The notes under the pieces are model-generated. The model was given only the letters and a program-made list of their open reading frames with translations, made no database searches and was not told the DNA's origin. Shown here one piece after another: positions 31,641 through 42,817 of a stretch of DNA of 64,000 bases. A program made the position numbers and the translations under genes. This DNA is from Molossus alvarezi. Its lineage: Eukaryota; Chordata; Mammalia; Chiroptera; Molossidae. The DNA is taken from positions 41,542,488 through 41,606,487 of the forward strand of contig CM073897.1 of the NCBI GenBank assembly GCA_037176705.1, read 5' to 3'. Numbering within the stretch: position 1 is the stretch's first letter; each line of letters opens with the position of its first letter.

Positions 31641-31904
31641 TAATGATAGTATTATTTATTGCTTTCATGTATTTAGATACTTAGATAACGAAACCAGCTG
31701 CAAACAGGTGAAAATATTTGAGTCAGGTTTTGTGAAAACTGGCACGCTTTGTACTTCTTTGGGTCATAGACATGAGTGCTTCCCACTTGCTTCAAAGCAG
31801 CTCGTCCCCTTGGCTGATTAAGTCTGCCTTAACTTCACAGATACCTATTCCATTCACCAGTCTTCAAAGGATTGGAGGACTTCCCAAAGGAAGTGACTGG
31901 TCAT

Positions 31905-32045
31905 AGCATCTTAGATGATACAGGAACAGCCCCTCATCCAACACTGTCCTTTGACAGGGATGACAGCTGAGGCTGGGGAAGGAAGGTGCCTCATCCAAGC
32001 TTATGAAGTGGGCGGAGTCAGGAGCAAACCAGGCCTCCTGGTCGC
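31905..32045 (-). mobile_element. MIR-like fragment, weak
   Basis: ATGACAGCTGAGGCTGGGGA and TGCCTCATCCAAGCTTATGA follow antisense MIR order, with strong divergence. Confidence 0.45.
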
Positions 32046-32695
32046 CCAGCTAGCGTGCTTGCCTGTGCCCTCCAAGTCAGGCTGCGTTTCACAGATAGGA
32101 CAGTGGCAAGGTCAGCTGAGGCCAAGTCTAAATCACCAGAATTAATGGATTCCGAATGAATGAGGTTTTCTGCCCAAGTCTTAGATTCAAGGGGCTCAGG
32201 AGGCAGCGGGCCAAGGTTTTAGCATTCTTTGTCCATGACCCAAGCAGGACTCTTTGGTTGGGTTCCATCTCTCTCTGCAGCCCCTTTGTCTCTGCCATGT
32301 GTTTCAGAACCATTTATATAAGATTGCTTTGGGACTGTCTGTATTAAAAAAAAAAATCAAAAAGTCAGTTGTGTTTTTATTGCTTTGGCTATAACATGTA
32401 GGCTAAAAGAGTTACATCTGTTTCCAGTAGCAAGCAGCTCGGAAAAGTATACTCTAGGAGGCTCAATTCCAGAAGATTGACTCAGGAACCTTTAGAGAAA
32501 GCGTGGCTACCCTTCCATGCATTCAGTTCTCAGCGTCTCTTACTCGTGAACGTAGGTCGTAATAAGGAACGTTCAGATGGTATCTTTACAGCCTCGCCTC
32601 CCCTGGGTCCTTGGACTAACCCTGCAGGATTGGTAGGCAGGATGTTTATATTCCTGGGTGACTGAGAAAGAGACTCAGAGAAGTTCCACGCTTCT
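32046..32695. other. Unique sequence, no feature recognised
   Basis: No exon, RNA gene or repeat family is recognised. Confidence 0.4.
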
Positions 32696-32765
32696 CAAGA
32701 CCCCATCTCCTGTGCAGCAGGGCTTGAACAGCAAGACCCCATCTCTTGTGCAGCAGGGCTCGAAC
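32696..32765. repeat. 34-bp direct duplication
   Basis: CAAGACCCCATCTC through GAAC occurs at 32696-32729 and 32732-32765, 36 bases apart, with two mismatches. Confidence 0.95.
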
Positions 32766-32831
32766 CCATGTCTTCCAGGGCAGAGTCCCGGCTCTTTTCT
32801 GTTCCAGGCCAGCTGTTCTGGGCTTTCTCTC

Positions 32832-33062
32832 TTTTGTTTTAATCGTCAACTGAGGACATTTTTCTATTTCTTTCCAGATAGAGTGGGAGGGAGGATGAAC
32901 GAGGGAGAGAGAAAGAAAAACATGGATGTGAGAGGGACACATCGATTGGTTGCCTCCCTCACAAACCACAACCGAGGTACGTGCCCTTGACCGGAATCGA
33001 ACCTGTGACTCATTGGTCTGTGGGCCGACACTCCAACTGCTGAGCCAAACTGGCCAGGGCTT
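32832..33062 (-). mobile_element. Ves SINE, B-type
   Basis: The tail TGAGGACATTTTTCTATTTC comes first and the head, ending GAGCCAAACTGGCCAGGGC, last. GGCTTTCTCT occurs on both sides (32821-32830 and 33063-33072) as the target duplication. Confidence 0.96.
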
Positions 33063-33389
33063 GGCTTTCTCTTAGGCTTTGAACTCAAAGGAAGTGCCTT
33101 CTAGTGCAAGTATGTGTGAGTGTGCGTGTGTGTGTGTGCATGTTTGGATGTGCAGGATTGGGGTGCAGGGCAGGGCCAAGAGACTTTCTCCCCCATGGAG
33201 GGCAAAGTCAAGTTGCATTTTGAAACATGGAGATAAATTATACATATGTATCTTGTAGTCCTGTATCACCTCTCTCTTTTTATTTTTAGTTCTCAATGTA
33301 AGGTCTATATAGAACCACAAGAAATTGATTTTTTTCTACAAAATATTTGCCACCTCTGTGTGTATGCCTAAGTGTACATATATATATTT

Positions 33390-33610
33390 TTTCTCCAGTT
33401 TACAGACACGATTTTTTTCATATATGCTTCTTCTAAAAAATAAGTGTGTTCTTCTACATAACCACAATATGATGAATAGTAATAATAATTTACAATTGTT
33501 ATCTGATGTCTAGACCATATTCCAATTACCCTAACTGTCCAAAAATGTCTTCATGGGTTTTTTTCCTTTTCAACTAGGATCCAAACAAAATGTATGCATT
33601 GCATTTGGTC
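33390..33610 (-). mobile_element. Ancient L1 3' fragment
   Basis: TTCTACATAACCACAATATG, TTCCAATTACCCTAACTGTC and GTATGCATTGCATTTGGTCA match antisense L1M 3' sequence, related to the fragment at 3240-3765. Confidence 0.7.
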
Positions 33611-34404
33611 AGCATGCTAAACCAACGTTCTCAATAAGCAGTCTTTGGAGGGAACGGGCCCTGCCAGCAGAGGCAGCTGTTAGGGGCTGGCCCCGAAAGT
33701 CTCCCGGAAACATGTGCCTTCCCTCTGATGTCCGCTGACCAATCAGTGAGAGGAGCTGGAATCACTGGGTCAGGATGGAGAGGCTCAGTGAGGTGGGAAA
33801 GGCAGATGATCTAGCTTCTTGCCAGTAAGTCTGTGGACTCCAGGGCAGCTGAAACCAGAGTGACCTGAAACCATGGAACTTACAGGAAGCAGAGTAAACA
33901 GCCCGGAGGATTAGCCCGTGGCAGCAGGCCTCCCTAACAGGAGGTTTGGGAACACTGTGTGAAATAGCAAATTTGGAACACCAGGGGCTGGAATATGTGT
34001 GTTTTTACTCTGACTTCCGTTTTTTACTTCTTATTTCCATTTTGTTGTTGTTGTTGTTATATTTCTTTGAGAATGAATGTGTTCTGTGGACATCTGGAGA
34101 TATTTTGTATTTGTAGACAGATTAGATGGCTCCTAACGATTGCAACATCATTAAGACACAATGTAACTGGTACCTCCCTGAGGTGCTCACCACTGATGCC
34201 TCCAGGGCTCCATCCTCACCTTTGCTACATGGTGGACCCTTACCCATCCCCCATTCTTCTGGACTGAGGGTTGTATAGAGTTGCCTCCTTAGTGCTGATA
34301 CAGTGCCTGGATGTAGTACAGAAGATGCTCATGGAATATAAATGATGATCCTGAGTTATAAGTGCTACAGTCAGGCAGAATACTATGGGAGCACATAAAA
34401 GAAG
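33611..34404. other. Unique sequence, no feature recognised
   Basis: No exon, RNA gene or repeat family is recognised. Confidence 0.4.
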
Positions 34405-34424
34405 AATGAATGAATGAATGAATA
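34405..34424. repeat. (GAAT)5 microsatellite
   Basis: Five GAAT units. Confidence 0.93.
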
Positions 34425-34499
34425 AAGGGGTGTATGCATGCAAACATAGTAATTAGGTATTTTTGCAAGAGATTAGTACTGAGATGTGATGAGTATTTA

Positions 34500-34700
34500 T
34501 TTATTTGATAAGTACTTATGAAGAGCTTAGGCAACAGCGCTATTTTAAGTGCTTTATAAATAACTCATTTCATTTTCTTACAACCCTACAAGGTAAGGAC
34601 TGTTACTTTTCCTATGTTATGTTTGAGAAAACTGAAGCATAGAAAGGTTGGGGGACTTGCCCAAGGTCGTGTGGGTAGAATGCAGCCGAGCCAGGACTTG
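34500..34700 (-). mobile_element. MIR SINE
   Basis: CATTTCATTTTCTTACAACC, CTACAAGGTAAGGACTGTTA and GACTTGCCCAAGGTCGTGTG are near-complete antisense MIR phrases. Confidence 0.9.
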
Positions 34701-34932
34701 TCCACTCTTAGCCACCTCCCAATGTGTTGAATGAGGGTTCCAAGATCAGGCAACCCAACCCTGTCATGGATTGCAGTGTGGATGTCCTGGGTGAGCAGAC
34801 CGCAGAGGGCCTGTCACCCAGCTTGGCCATCTTGAAGGAGCCAGACACCTTTGCCACTCCTGGGGCCTCACGCCTCATACCTTGTAGGGTACCCATGGGG
34901 GCAGGATTGCAGTGTGTGTGGGTGCTTCTTTA
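34701..34932. other. Unique sequence, no feature recognised
   Basis: No exon or repeat family is recognised. Confidence 0.4.
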
Positions 34933-34946
34933 GAATGCTCTTGGAT

Positions 34947-35152
34947 GTCCGGCCGGTGTAGCTCAGTGGTTGAGTGTCAACCCATGCACCAAGAGGTCTC
35001 TGGTTCGATTCCCAGTGAGGACACATGCCCAGGTTGTGGGCCTGATCCCCAGTGGGGGGCATGCAGGAGGTGGCCAATCGATGTTCTCTCTCATCGATGT
35101 TTCTCTCTGTTTCTCTCCCTCTCACTTCCTCTCTCTCTAAAATCAATAAAGG

Positions 35153-35226
<74 letters not shown>
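34947..35226 (+). mobile_element. Ves SINE, A-type, with (TA)n(GA)n tail
   Basis: A complete copy flanked by a perfect 14-bp duplication, GAATGCTCTTGGAT, at 34933-34946 and 35227-35240. Its 3' tail has grown into about 24 bases of TA and 40 of GA (35157-35220). CCAGTGGGGGGCA (35049-35061) is a 12 of 13 CTCF-core match. Confidence 0.97.
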
Positions 35227-35249
35227 GAATGCTCTTGGATTTCACTGGC

Positions 35250-35640
35250 TGTGTTGCTAATGGCGTTGGAAGGTCGTGTTCGGAGGGCTCTGGGGCCATC
35301 TCGGTGGCCGCGCCCTTCCAGCTGTCCCTCCTCACATCCCTGCCTGGTCCTGGGCTCCTGCCAGCAGGAAGGCTGAGCCCGTGGAGCTTGGCGTCACCAT
35401 GGAGCGCTGCTGCCCCGCGGGGCTCCCGCTCGCTGCAGGCGTCGGCTCCCACGGTCACGGAAGCCCCTCGAAGCTGAGCGTTCGTTGGTGGTTAATGATG
35501 CTGCTCAGTGCTTGGATTGCTGCGAATGTTTGCCTTGACGTGTTGAGGGAGCTGAAATGGGACTGCCAGAGAAGTAGCCTTCGGAGAAGGAAGGAAGCTA
35601 ACACCATTCTCGTCAGCACCTGTTGAGGCTTTGATCCCGT
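35250..35640 (+). other. Small CpG-rich patch with a short open frame
   Basis: CpGs cluster between 35270 and 35500. An ATG at 35399-35401 in a strong context (CACCATGG) opens a 75-codon frame that ends at 35624-35626, with a hydrophobic segment about 30-50 residues in. I recognise no family, no splice sites stand out, and the frame may be chance. Confidence 0.25.
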
Positions 35641-35874
35641 CAATGGAACAGATCTTTCCTGAGCTCATGTCAGTGGCTGGAGACGCGGTGAAGAAATCCT
35701 CGGGGCAGCTTGCACGTAGCGGATGCTCCCGTGTCCTGTCTTTGTGAAGCACAAAACCGGGGAGAGGGGCTGCTGCCCGAGGCACAGGGAACGCAGTGAC
35801 ACAGAACGGGGGAGAAGGGACAGGAAGGCTACACGAAGCAGACCTAGGAAGGACTGTCTTCTAAGGACAGCTTA
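35641..35874. other. Unique sequence, no feature recognised
   Basis: No exon or repeat family is recognised. Confidence 0.4.
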
Positions 35875-36035
35875 GTCTGTGCATCAGACACACCTAGATT
35901 TGATGCTTGGTTCCATTACTTATTGTGGTAGAGAGCAAAATGCTTAACCTCTCTAAGTCTCAGTTTCCTTACCTGTCAAATGGGCTAATAATACCTACCT
36001 CACTGGGCTTGCCTAGGACAGTGCCCAGGGCATAA
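35875..36035 (+). mobile_element. MIR SINE
   Basis: CCTCTCTAAGTCTCAGTTTC, CTTACCTGTCAAATGGGCTA and AATAATACCTACCTCACTGG form a clear sense MIR core. Confidence 0.93.
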
Positions 36036-36494
36036 TTTTTGTGAAGCAAAGCAGGAGGAGGGCCATAAGCACAGGCATACGTATGGCTGCAAACCGCAGC
36101 GGGCCCTGTGGGCTCTGGAATTCACTGGGCGCCTACTGCAGGGAGCAGCTTGGAGAGGATGGAGGGCTGAGGAGCCAGGCAAGCCCTGTGACCTGCCAGC
36201 ACCTGCCTGGAGCCGTGCCCTGTCTGAAATGGCCGCATGGCTTATATGGAGGGCCAGGGCCTGCCTGGAAGTGTTGACTGCGTGGAAGCAGGAAGTGGAA
36301 GACGGTACAGAACACGGCTGCTGGCTCTGCAGTGCGGTGACCCGTCCACGTGTGTGTAAAGGGACAGGGATGATTAGCAAGGGGGTAGGAGACAGAGGCA
36401 GGCTGGAAGGATCCCCTTTCTCTCTAGCGTGTGGGACTTAGTATGGAGGCTGAGAGAGAAGGTGAGAGGAAGGAACAGGGAGTGAAAGGGACTC
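36036..36494. other. Unique sequence, no feature recognised
   Basis: Open frames on both strands overlap here without splice borders or a recognisable protein. Confidence 0.4.
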
Positions 36495-36665
36495 ACACCT
36501 GTTCAGTGCATGTCATGTCCTGGGCGCTTCACATCTCCCAGCTCACAGCCTTGGTTGTAAGCCCACTAGGCAGGCAGTCCTAGTCCTAGTTTTGAGATGG
36601 TCTCAAGAAGGACCAGAGAAGGCAAATAATTTGCCCAAAACCGCACCGCTCTCTAAATTCAAACA
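36495..36665 (-). mobile_element. MIR SINE, diverged
   Basis: GTCATGTCCTGGGCGCTTCA and AATAATTTGCCCAAAACCGC are outer and inner antisense MIR phrases. Confidence 0.65.
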
Positions 36666-38054
36666 CCCTTTATATTAAACCATTCTGCAGGTTTATAGAT
36701 GTGTGCTCGGACAGGACCACATGGGGGAAAGAAAGGGAGTTGGCATATAGGTGAGAGTATAATCCATCTACCAGCTTATCTCCTCATTGGCTGTGGATTG
36801 CTTCCAGAAGTTTCCACCCTGCCCCCTGCATGAGTTCGCAGTGCCAGAGAGTCCCCAGCAGAGAAGGGCCGGTGCCTGGTGGAGGTGGGGTGCCTTGCTG
36901 TGTGCAGACTGCCTGTGGGAGCCGCAGGCTGCGGGGTGAGGGCATGCGTAGTGTCTGCTGCAGATGGTGCGGTCAGAGACAGCTCTGGAGCAGGGACCTG
37001 GATGAGCAGGATAGCTGTGCAGAAGCCAGGGGCGGTGAAAGCCAGAATGGTTCCTGGGGAGACAGTCTTCTGCCCTCCTGAGACTCCAGGAGTGAAATGT
37101 CACAGGCCAAGGGCCAGCAGAGGCCAATCACCAGCTGAGCTGGGTCTCTGCCATCCTCCTTCCTTCTCTGATCCCTCTTCGCTGGGTCACACCACTGTGC
37201 TTCTCTCCTCTTCAGCCAAGGAACTTAGAAACGGCCTTGGAAATCCATCCCGCAGCAGACGAGTCAAGTCCTACCCAGTCGCACCGGGATCCTCCTTTAC
37301 AAGTTCCCAGCACTAGAACAGCTGGAAAAGGTGCCCCGCCATGCTTCCTCACCCCAAGGCCAGTTTCCAGTCCTTCGTGTATTCTGCTTTTTCTGGAAGA
37401 GAAGCTCATAACAGGATTTGTCTTTGAGGCTTATTGTAAAAGCGACAACAACAAACGACACAGGCGTGCCCATGCACGGAGTATCCCCGGCAGAACACAC
37501 GTGGGCAGCGAGGAGGAGGAAGAGAGGAAGGACGTCTTTCTGCTCCTCGTCTGTTCCAGGTGACAGCACAGGGCTGCACAGAGTCCCTGCGATCCTAGTG
37601 TTATTGTATAATGATTAATTTTGCAGCGAACTCCAAAAAATAAAAATAAAAAAAAACCCAGATGCCTTCAAACACTTCTGGTTTTGCCTACCAGCCGCCC
37701 ATGAAATCAGTAGCGCGATGGGAGGCCGCCATTGACTACGCTGGGCACTGCCAGGCGGCCTGCACAGCCCACTGGCATCGGCTTCGATGGGTTTCCCACC
37801 ATGTGTATCTTCCTTTTTCTCAGCCACCAGTTTCTGACATCTTTGTGCATAGAAGAGACAGACATGATTACTTGGGATGAAATATCACTGTCCCCCGTGA
37901 CATAGTTTTGTTTCTTTCTCTTGCCAATAGGGCATTCAGGGAAACACTGAGTGTGCATTCTTTCTTGTGAATCATTTTCTAAATGATAATAGAGATCAAC
38001 AATGTTAATTTATGATGAATAACATTCATTATAAAATAATAGTAATAGATGCTA
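36666..38054. other. Unique sequence, no feature recognised
   Basis: No exon is supported. The right end (about 37970-38050) is AT-rich. Confidence 0.4.
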
Positions 38055-38275
38055 TAAATTAATATTCATTTAATACCTACTACGTACCAGGTATTTGGCA
38101 GGTTGTACACACAAATTCATTTAATGTATCCCTTACGGTGTCCTTATCCAATAATGAGTGTCTCCTGTGTAGACGAGGAGGAGCTCAGCCTTTGTGACTT
38201 GTCCAGGGTCACACATAGAACAAATGGGAAAATGAAGATTCTGATCCAAGTCTGGCTAATTCTAAAGCACTTGAT
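38055..38275 (-). mobile_element. MIR SINE
   Basis: TTTAATACCTACTACGTACC, then GACTTGTCCAGGGTCACACA, spans an almost full-length antisense MIR. Confidence 0.82.
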
Positions 38276-38277
38276 CC

Positions 38278-38665
38278 CCAAACTGGGTGGTCCTCAAAGG
38301 GTGGGCCCCAGACCAGCAGCAGTGTCATCACCTGAGACCGTGTTAGAAATGCAAGTCCTCACTCTGGCCGGGTGGGTCAGTTGATTGCACATCATCCCGT
38401 GTGCTGACAGGTAGCTGGTTCGATGCCCAGCCAAGGCACATGCCCCGGCTGCTAGTTCGATGCCTCATTGCAGTGCATGCAGGACGTAACCAATCCATGT
38501 TTCTCTCTCACGTCGATGTTTCTCTCTCTCCCTCCCTCTAAAATCAATAAAAACATATTTAAAAAGTGCAAATCCTCAGGCTCCCCCAGTCCTAGTGAAT
38601 GGGGAACTCAGGGCCCAAGTTTTAACAGCCCACTATTACAAAGTTTGGGAAACATTGTCACCCAT
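38278..38665 (+). mobile_element. MER5-like hAT element split by a Ves SINE
   Basis: The left part has GGTCCTCAAAGGGTGGGCCC and TTAGAAATGCAAGTCCTCA. The right part resumes with TGCAAATCCTCAGGCTCCC and GGCCCAAGTTTTAACAGCCC. Both follow MER5A in order, with the Ves copy at 38362-38564 between them. Confidence 0.85.
38362..38564 (+). mobile_element. Ves SINE, nested in MER5-like element
   Basis: A complete copy ends in AAAATCAATAAAAACA. GCAAGTCCTCA (38351-38361) and GCAAATCCTCA downstream form its target duplication, with one mismatch. The hAT fragment is therefore older than the SINE. Confidence 0.95.
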
Positions 38666-38814
38666 TTGTTAACTACTAAATGGTTCAACTGAAAGGTTAA
38701 ACTTTGGAGGAGCTTTTAAATTTCTCCTCCTCTTTGTGAATATAACTGAAGTGAAGAAAATTCCAACACTTTAGTGAGTATGTCTTTCAAATCTGGAGAG
38801 GTCCCAACTTTCAT

Positions 38815-39005
38815 TCCGATCTCTGAATTTGTATCTGAGTCTTACTGCGTGATCTTGGGAAAGTTAGTTACCCTGGATCTGCGTCAGTTTTGAAGTCTGT
38901 ATATTACAGACAATAGTCATTCCTCACAGGATTCCTGTGAGGATTACATGAGTCACTGTCTGCATAATGCCAAGGGTATCCAAGGATCCAGTAAATATTA
39001 GCTAA
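38815..39005 (+). mobile_element. MIR SINE
   Basis: GCGTGATCTTGGGAAAGTTA and CTCACAGGATTCCTGTGAGG are sense MIR phrases. Confidence 0.78.
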
Positions 39006-39072
39006 TTGTTAATAATTATATGATTTTTTATGTTAGCTATTATAATTTTGTAGTCTAAACTGTGTAATGCTT

Positions 39073-39322
39073 GTTTTTTGTTTTTTTTTTAGGGAGAGAG
39101 TCAAAGGGAAGGAGAGAGAGAGAGAAAGAGAGAGAGACAGAGACAGAGAGAGAGAAACATCTCGATGTAACAAAGACACATCAATTGGTTTTCTCCCGCA
39201 TAACCCCAATCAGGGCCAGGAATCGAACCTGCAACCCAGGTGCCTGCCCTTGACTGGAATCGAACCGGCGACCCTTCAGTCCACAGGCCTATGCTCTAAC
39301 TGCTGAGCCAGACTGGCCAAGG
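39073..39322 (-). mobile_element. Ves SINE, B-like
   Basis: The reverse copy has a long GA segment (39106-39152) and a head ending GAGCCAGACTGGCCAAGG. AAACTGTGTAATGCTT before and AAACTGTAATGCTT after are the target duplication, differing by two bases. Confidence 0.95.
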
Positions 39323-39339
39323 TGAAACTGTAATGCTTT

Positions 39340-39625
39340 TACAATTGTATCCTTCATTAAAGAGTTCAGCATGCGCTTTACAAAACATTTTTTGTTTTCT
39401 ATATTTGAGAGAGACTGTTAAACCCTGCCACTCATGATGTTTGAATCTTAGCAGTAAGTATGGTTATCAGAGTGACTGTCTGGAAGAGACCATCAGTGCT
39501 CCCATAGAAAATCAGTTATGGAAATCTGACACACAATACGCGCTCATACATATTTGTGGGCTAATGAATTGAATGAGTGATCACCCCACGGACGCACTTC
39601 TAGTTTCAGCATTGCCACACACGCT
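39340..39625. other. Unique sequence, no feature recognised
   Basis: No exon or repeat family is recognised. Confidence 0.4.
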
Positions 39626-39628
39626 GTC

Positions 39629-39652
39629 GGGCTGGGGGCTGGGGGCTGGGGG
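39629..39652 (+). other. G-quadruplex motif
   Basis: Four G runs of 3, 5, 5 and 5 bases are separated by identical CT loops. Short loops and long runs predict a very stable parallel G-quadruplex on this strand. Confidence 0.8.
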
Positions 39653-39919
39653 CTCTGCAGACCCAGCACACCACAGGGTCTGGCACTGTAAAAGGTTGAT
39701 GGCCAGTAATTACTCATATTGAATTTTTTTTTTAAGAAATGCTTATATCTTTAATCTCTTCTATCCTAATACGTTTTGAGATCTTACAAGCAACGAGCCA
39801 CGTAAAAGTATATTTTTCTCCCGATGTACTCCACTGCCCAACATTTTTTGTTCTTTTTTAAAATAAGGTTTTCAAAGAGTGATGAAGTGAGACTTAGGAG
39901 CCAGGAGACCTGGATTCTT

Positions 39920-40172
39920 TTTTTTTTTTTTTTTATCCTCATTCGAGGACATTTTTCCATTTTTTGTACAGACAGAGTGGGAGGGAGAGAGAGGAAGAGA
40001 GAGAGAGGGAAACATCGATGTGAAAGGGACACATCGAGTGGCTGCCACCCGCACGACCAACCAGGGCCGGGGACAAACTGCAACCTTGGTACATGCCCTT
40101 AGCGGGAACCGAACCCGGGTCTCTCCGGACCACAGGCGGACGCTCTAACCGCTGAGCCAAACCGGCCAGGGC
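39920..40172 (-). mobile_element. Ves SINE, B-type
   Basis: The tail begins after a long T run with ATCCTCATTCGAGGACATTT, and the head ends GAGCCAAACCGGCCAGGGC. The flanking duplication GAGACCTGGATTCTT is perfect over 15 bases (39905-39919 and 40173-40187). Confidence 0.97.
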
Positions 40173-40251
40173 GAGACCTGGATTCTTGGTTGTGCTGTCC
40201 AGCGAGGCTTGGATGTGACAGAGGCCTGTTACTCAACTCTTAGCCTCTTTT

Positions 40252-40479
40252 TGTAATCCCCACTGGAGGATATTTTTCTGTCTTCAGACAGAGTGGGAGG
40301 GAGAGAGAGAGAGGAAGAAAGAGGGAGAGAGAAACATCGACGTGAGAGGGACACATTGACTGGTTGCCTCCCGCACAACCTCGACCAGGGCCGGGGACAA
40401 ACCGCTTGACTGGAATCGAACCTGCGACTCATTGGTCCGCAGGTGGGTGGTCTAACCACTTTGCCAAACCTGCAAGGGT
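40252..40479 (-). mobile_element. Ves SINE, B-type, with internal deletion
   Basis: The tail, ending AGGATATTTTTCTGTCTTCA, comes first. About 25 bases expected between GGGACAAACCG and CTTGACTGG are missing. A 17-bp duplication with two mismatches lies at 40235-40251 and 40480-40496. Only about 60 bases separate it from the preceding Ves copy. Confidence 0.95.
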
Positions 40480-40499
40480 AACTCTCGGCCTCTTTTATT

Positions 40500-41369
40500 C
40501 ATTAGCGTAAAGGGAGAAGGTTGGACTAGATCAGTGTTTGCTACCAGGGACTGGGACCAAAGGACTGTAGGTGTGTTACCTAAGCAGGGTGCTAACATTG
40601 AATCACATGCGGGAAAGTGCTGTTTCAGTTCCTTTTCAGTCTCTGTGGTTTAGTGGAGGACAGAGCTGGATTGTGGCTCTGGGAGGTATTTAATGCCTGG
40701 GTCACACCTGCTAATCTGTTTAACAAAGGCCTGAGTCCCATAAGGAGACAAAGTTATCATGGTTACTACCATGTTTTGTTTTCAACACTTATACTGTAAG
40801 TTTTCTATCCATGAAGGGGTGATGTTTGTTAATTTATCCTATTGAGATACATTTTCCCGTTTTGAATATATTGATTCCAGAAACAAAAGTAAGTTGATTT
40901 TTTAAAATTAGGTTAATAGCAGTGCAGGTAGCTGGCAGGTGTGGTGGAAATCTAATGATGAAGCAGCCAGCTGGGAAGCAAGATGAATTTCCACAGGCCT
41001 CACCCTCTGCCAGCCAGGAGTTGGCGAGGTCTCTTTGGTCAAGACCACAAGTCTGTGCGGTCAGGCCGGGGAGGGGGTGGGCAGCATCACCCCTGGCCAG
41101 TCTTCAAGAGCAGAGCACCAGAGTCAGCCCCACTCGGGGGTATGAATTTGCAGAGACCTCCACAGACGATGCTTTTGCCAAACCTGGGTTCCAGAGGAGG
41201 ACATGAGGTTTGGGGCACATCGGGAACCCCCAAGTCCATAGGAATGAACCAGAAATGCAGACAAAAATGTGCACTCTGGCATTATGTATACGTGCACATG
41301 ACTGGAGACCACTCACCTGCACAACATGAAGATAAAAGTTAGTTATGGCATCCCTGGGAGAGAATATAT
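40500..41369. other. Unique sequence, no feature recognised
   Basis: Chance frames occur near 40920-41340, but no splice-bounded exon. Confidence 0.4.
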
Positions 41370-41615
41370 ATAGCTATTCAAAATTGCATATGTGGGAACT
41401 GCAGAAGTGTGGGGAAATGTTTATGGTACAGTGTAAGGGGGAAAAGGGTATACCCAATTGCCTCTCTAGCTGGATTTCAGCTACATAAAAGACACAGGGA
41501 CCGTTGGAAGTACACATGTTAGATTGTTGTTAATAGTGGTTATTTCTGGCTAATGTGAGCATGAGTCTTTATAAATACTTGTCTGTATTTTAAGACTTTT
41601 TCTACAGTTGGAAAC
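41370..41615 (+). mobile_element. Old L1 3' end
   Basis: TATGGTACAGTGTAAGGGGG and GTTAATAGTGGTTATTTCTG lie in L1 3' order, in sense orientation. Confidence 0.65.
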
Positions 41616-41649
41616 ATTGAATCTACCACCACCACCCTTCTCAAATCAT

Positions 41650-41865
41650 AGGCATCAGTCAGGTGGACTTGCTTAAAATCCCAGCTCTGTCATTACTAAC
41701 GTGTGACCTTGGACAAGTACATAACCTGATAAGCATCAGTTTCTTCGCCTGAGACATGGAGTTCCATTCTCATGGGTCGTTGTGAGCCTTAAATGACATG
41801 ATGCCTATGAGACATTTAAGAGGGGCCTAGCTCATAGTAGTCTCTCAATAAATAGTACCCACCAT
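41650..41865 (+). mobile_element. MIR SINE
   Basis: AAATCCCAGCTCTGTCATTA, GTGTGACCTTGGACAAGTAC and TTGTGAGCCTTAAATGACAT give a nearly full-length sense MIR ending in CTCTCAATAAATAGTA. Confidence 0.93.
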
Positions 41866-42189
41866 TGTTTAACAATAGCCATGTCATAATAGTGCTATCG
41901 TTGTCATTGTTGTTCTTACTGTTAGAGCTGGTGAATTGGGAAGGTGTAACATGTTTCAAAACAAAAGAATCAAGCTATAAAAATGCACTCTGAAGGCTGT
42001 CCCCCTGCCCGTTGCATAGACACACACATGCACACCCTTGGTAAGTAAACAAAGGCACATGTCCACGCACCCGGCTCTGGTGCTGTGCACTCACTGTGCG
42101 GAAAATCTCCATCTCCGCAGAGGACCAGCTCTAGCTCGCACACACTTATGGAGGCGACCACTACCTGACAGACCTCTGCACAGCGCGTG
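41866..42189. other. Unique sequence, no feature recognised
   Basis: No exon or repeat family is recognised. Confidence 0.4.
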
Positions 42190-42475
42190 CCTCTTGCCCA
42201 GCCCCCACCTTTTGTGAAACTGAGGTAAAATTCACAGCACGTAAAATTCACCATCAACCATCCTAAGATGTACAATTCAGTGGCCTGTGGTGCATTCACT
42301 GTATTGTGCATCTATCACCGCATTTCCATCACCCCAAAAGGAAGCCCTGTTCTCATTCAGCAGTCACTTCTCATGCCTCCCTTCCCAGCCCCCGGCAGCC
42401 ACTGGGTTCCCCCTGTCTCTGCAGCTTTGTTTTCCATTTTCACTGGACCCGTGTGTCCCACTTGAACCTTGTGTT
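42190..42475 (-). mobile_element. Ancient L1 3' fragment
   Basis: GAGGTAAAATTCACAGCACG, AGATGTACAATTCAGTGGCC and TTCCATCACCCCAAAAGGAA are the classic antisense L1M 3' phrases. Confidence 0.88.
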
Positions 42476-42611
42476 CTCTCGATGAGTGTCCATTGGTCTT
42501 TCCCCTTTGCCTTGATGGTTCAAGAGCCCCTGAGAAATGAATGAGTGGACTCAGCCTCCACTTCCCTGAAAATGAAATGTCCCAGTGAACTCTCTGAAAA
42601 TACAATTTTTT

Positions 42612-42817
42612 GCCCTGACTGGTTGGCTCAGTCAGCTGGGTGTTGTCCCTGCACAGAGAGGGTGCTGGTTCCATTCCCGGTAGGGCACATGCCCCTGCTG
42701 TGGGCTCGGTCCCCGGTAGGGGGCGTGTAAGAGGCAGCCTACGGATATGACTCTCACATGGATGTTCTCTCCTCCATTCCTCTCTCTCTAATAAACAGTA
42801 AACTTTTCTTTAAAAAT
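42612..42817 (+). mobile_element. Ves SINE, A-type
   Basis: It runs from GCCCTGACTGGTTGGCTCAG to CTCTCTAATAAACAGTAAAC. CCGGTAGGGGGCG (42713-42725) is a 12 of 13 CTCF-core match. The target duplication is unclear. Confidence 0.95.

Noticed and set aside
34947..35030. tRNA gene (A and B box-like sequences)
   Set aside because: These are the heads of Ves SINEs. They cannot fold into a full cloverleaf and are followed by SINE body and target duplications.
34868..35477. 196- and 141-codon frames
   Set aside because: They consist mainly of Ves SINE body and its TA/GA tail.
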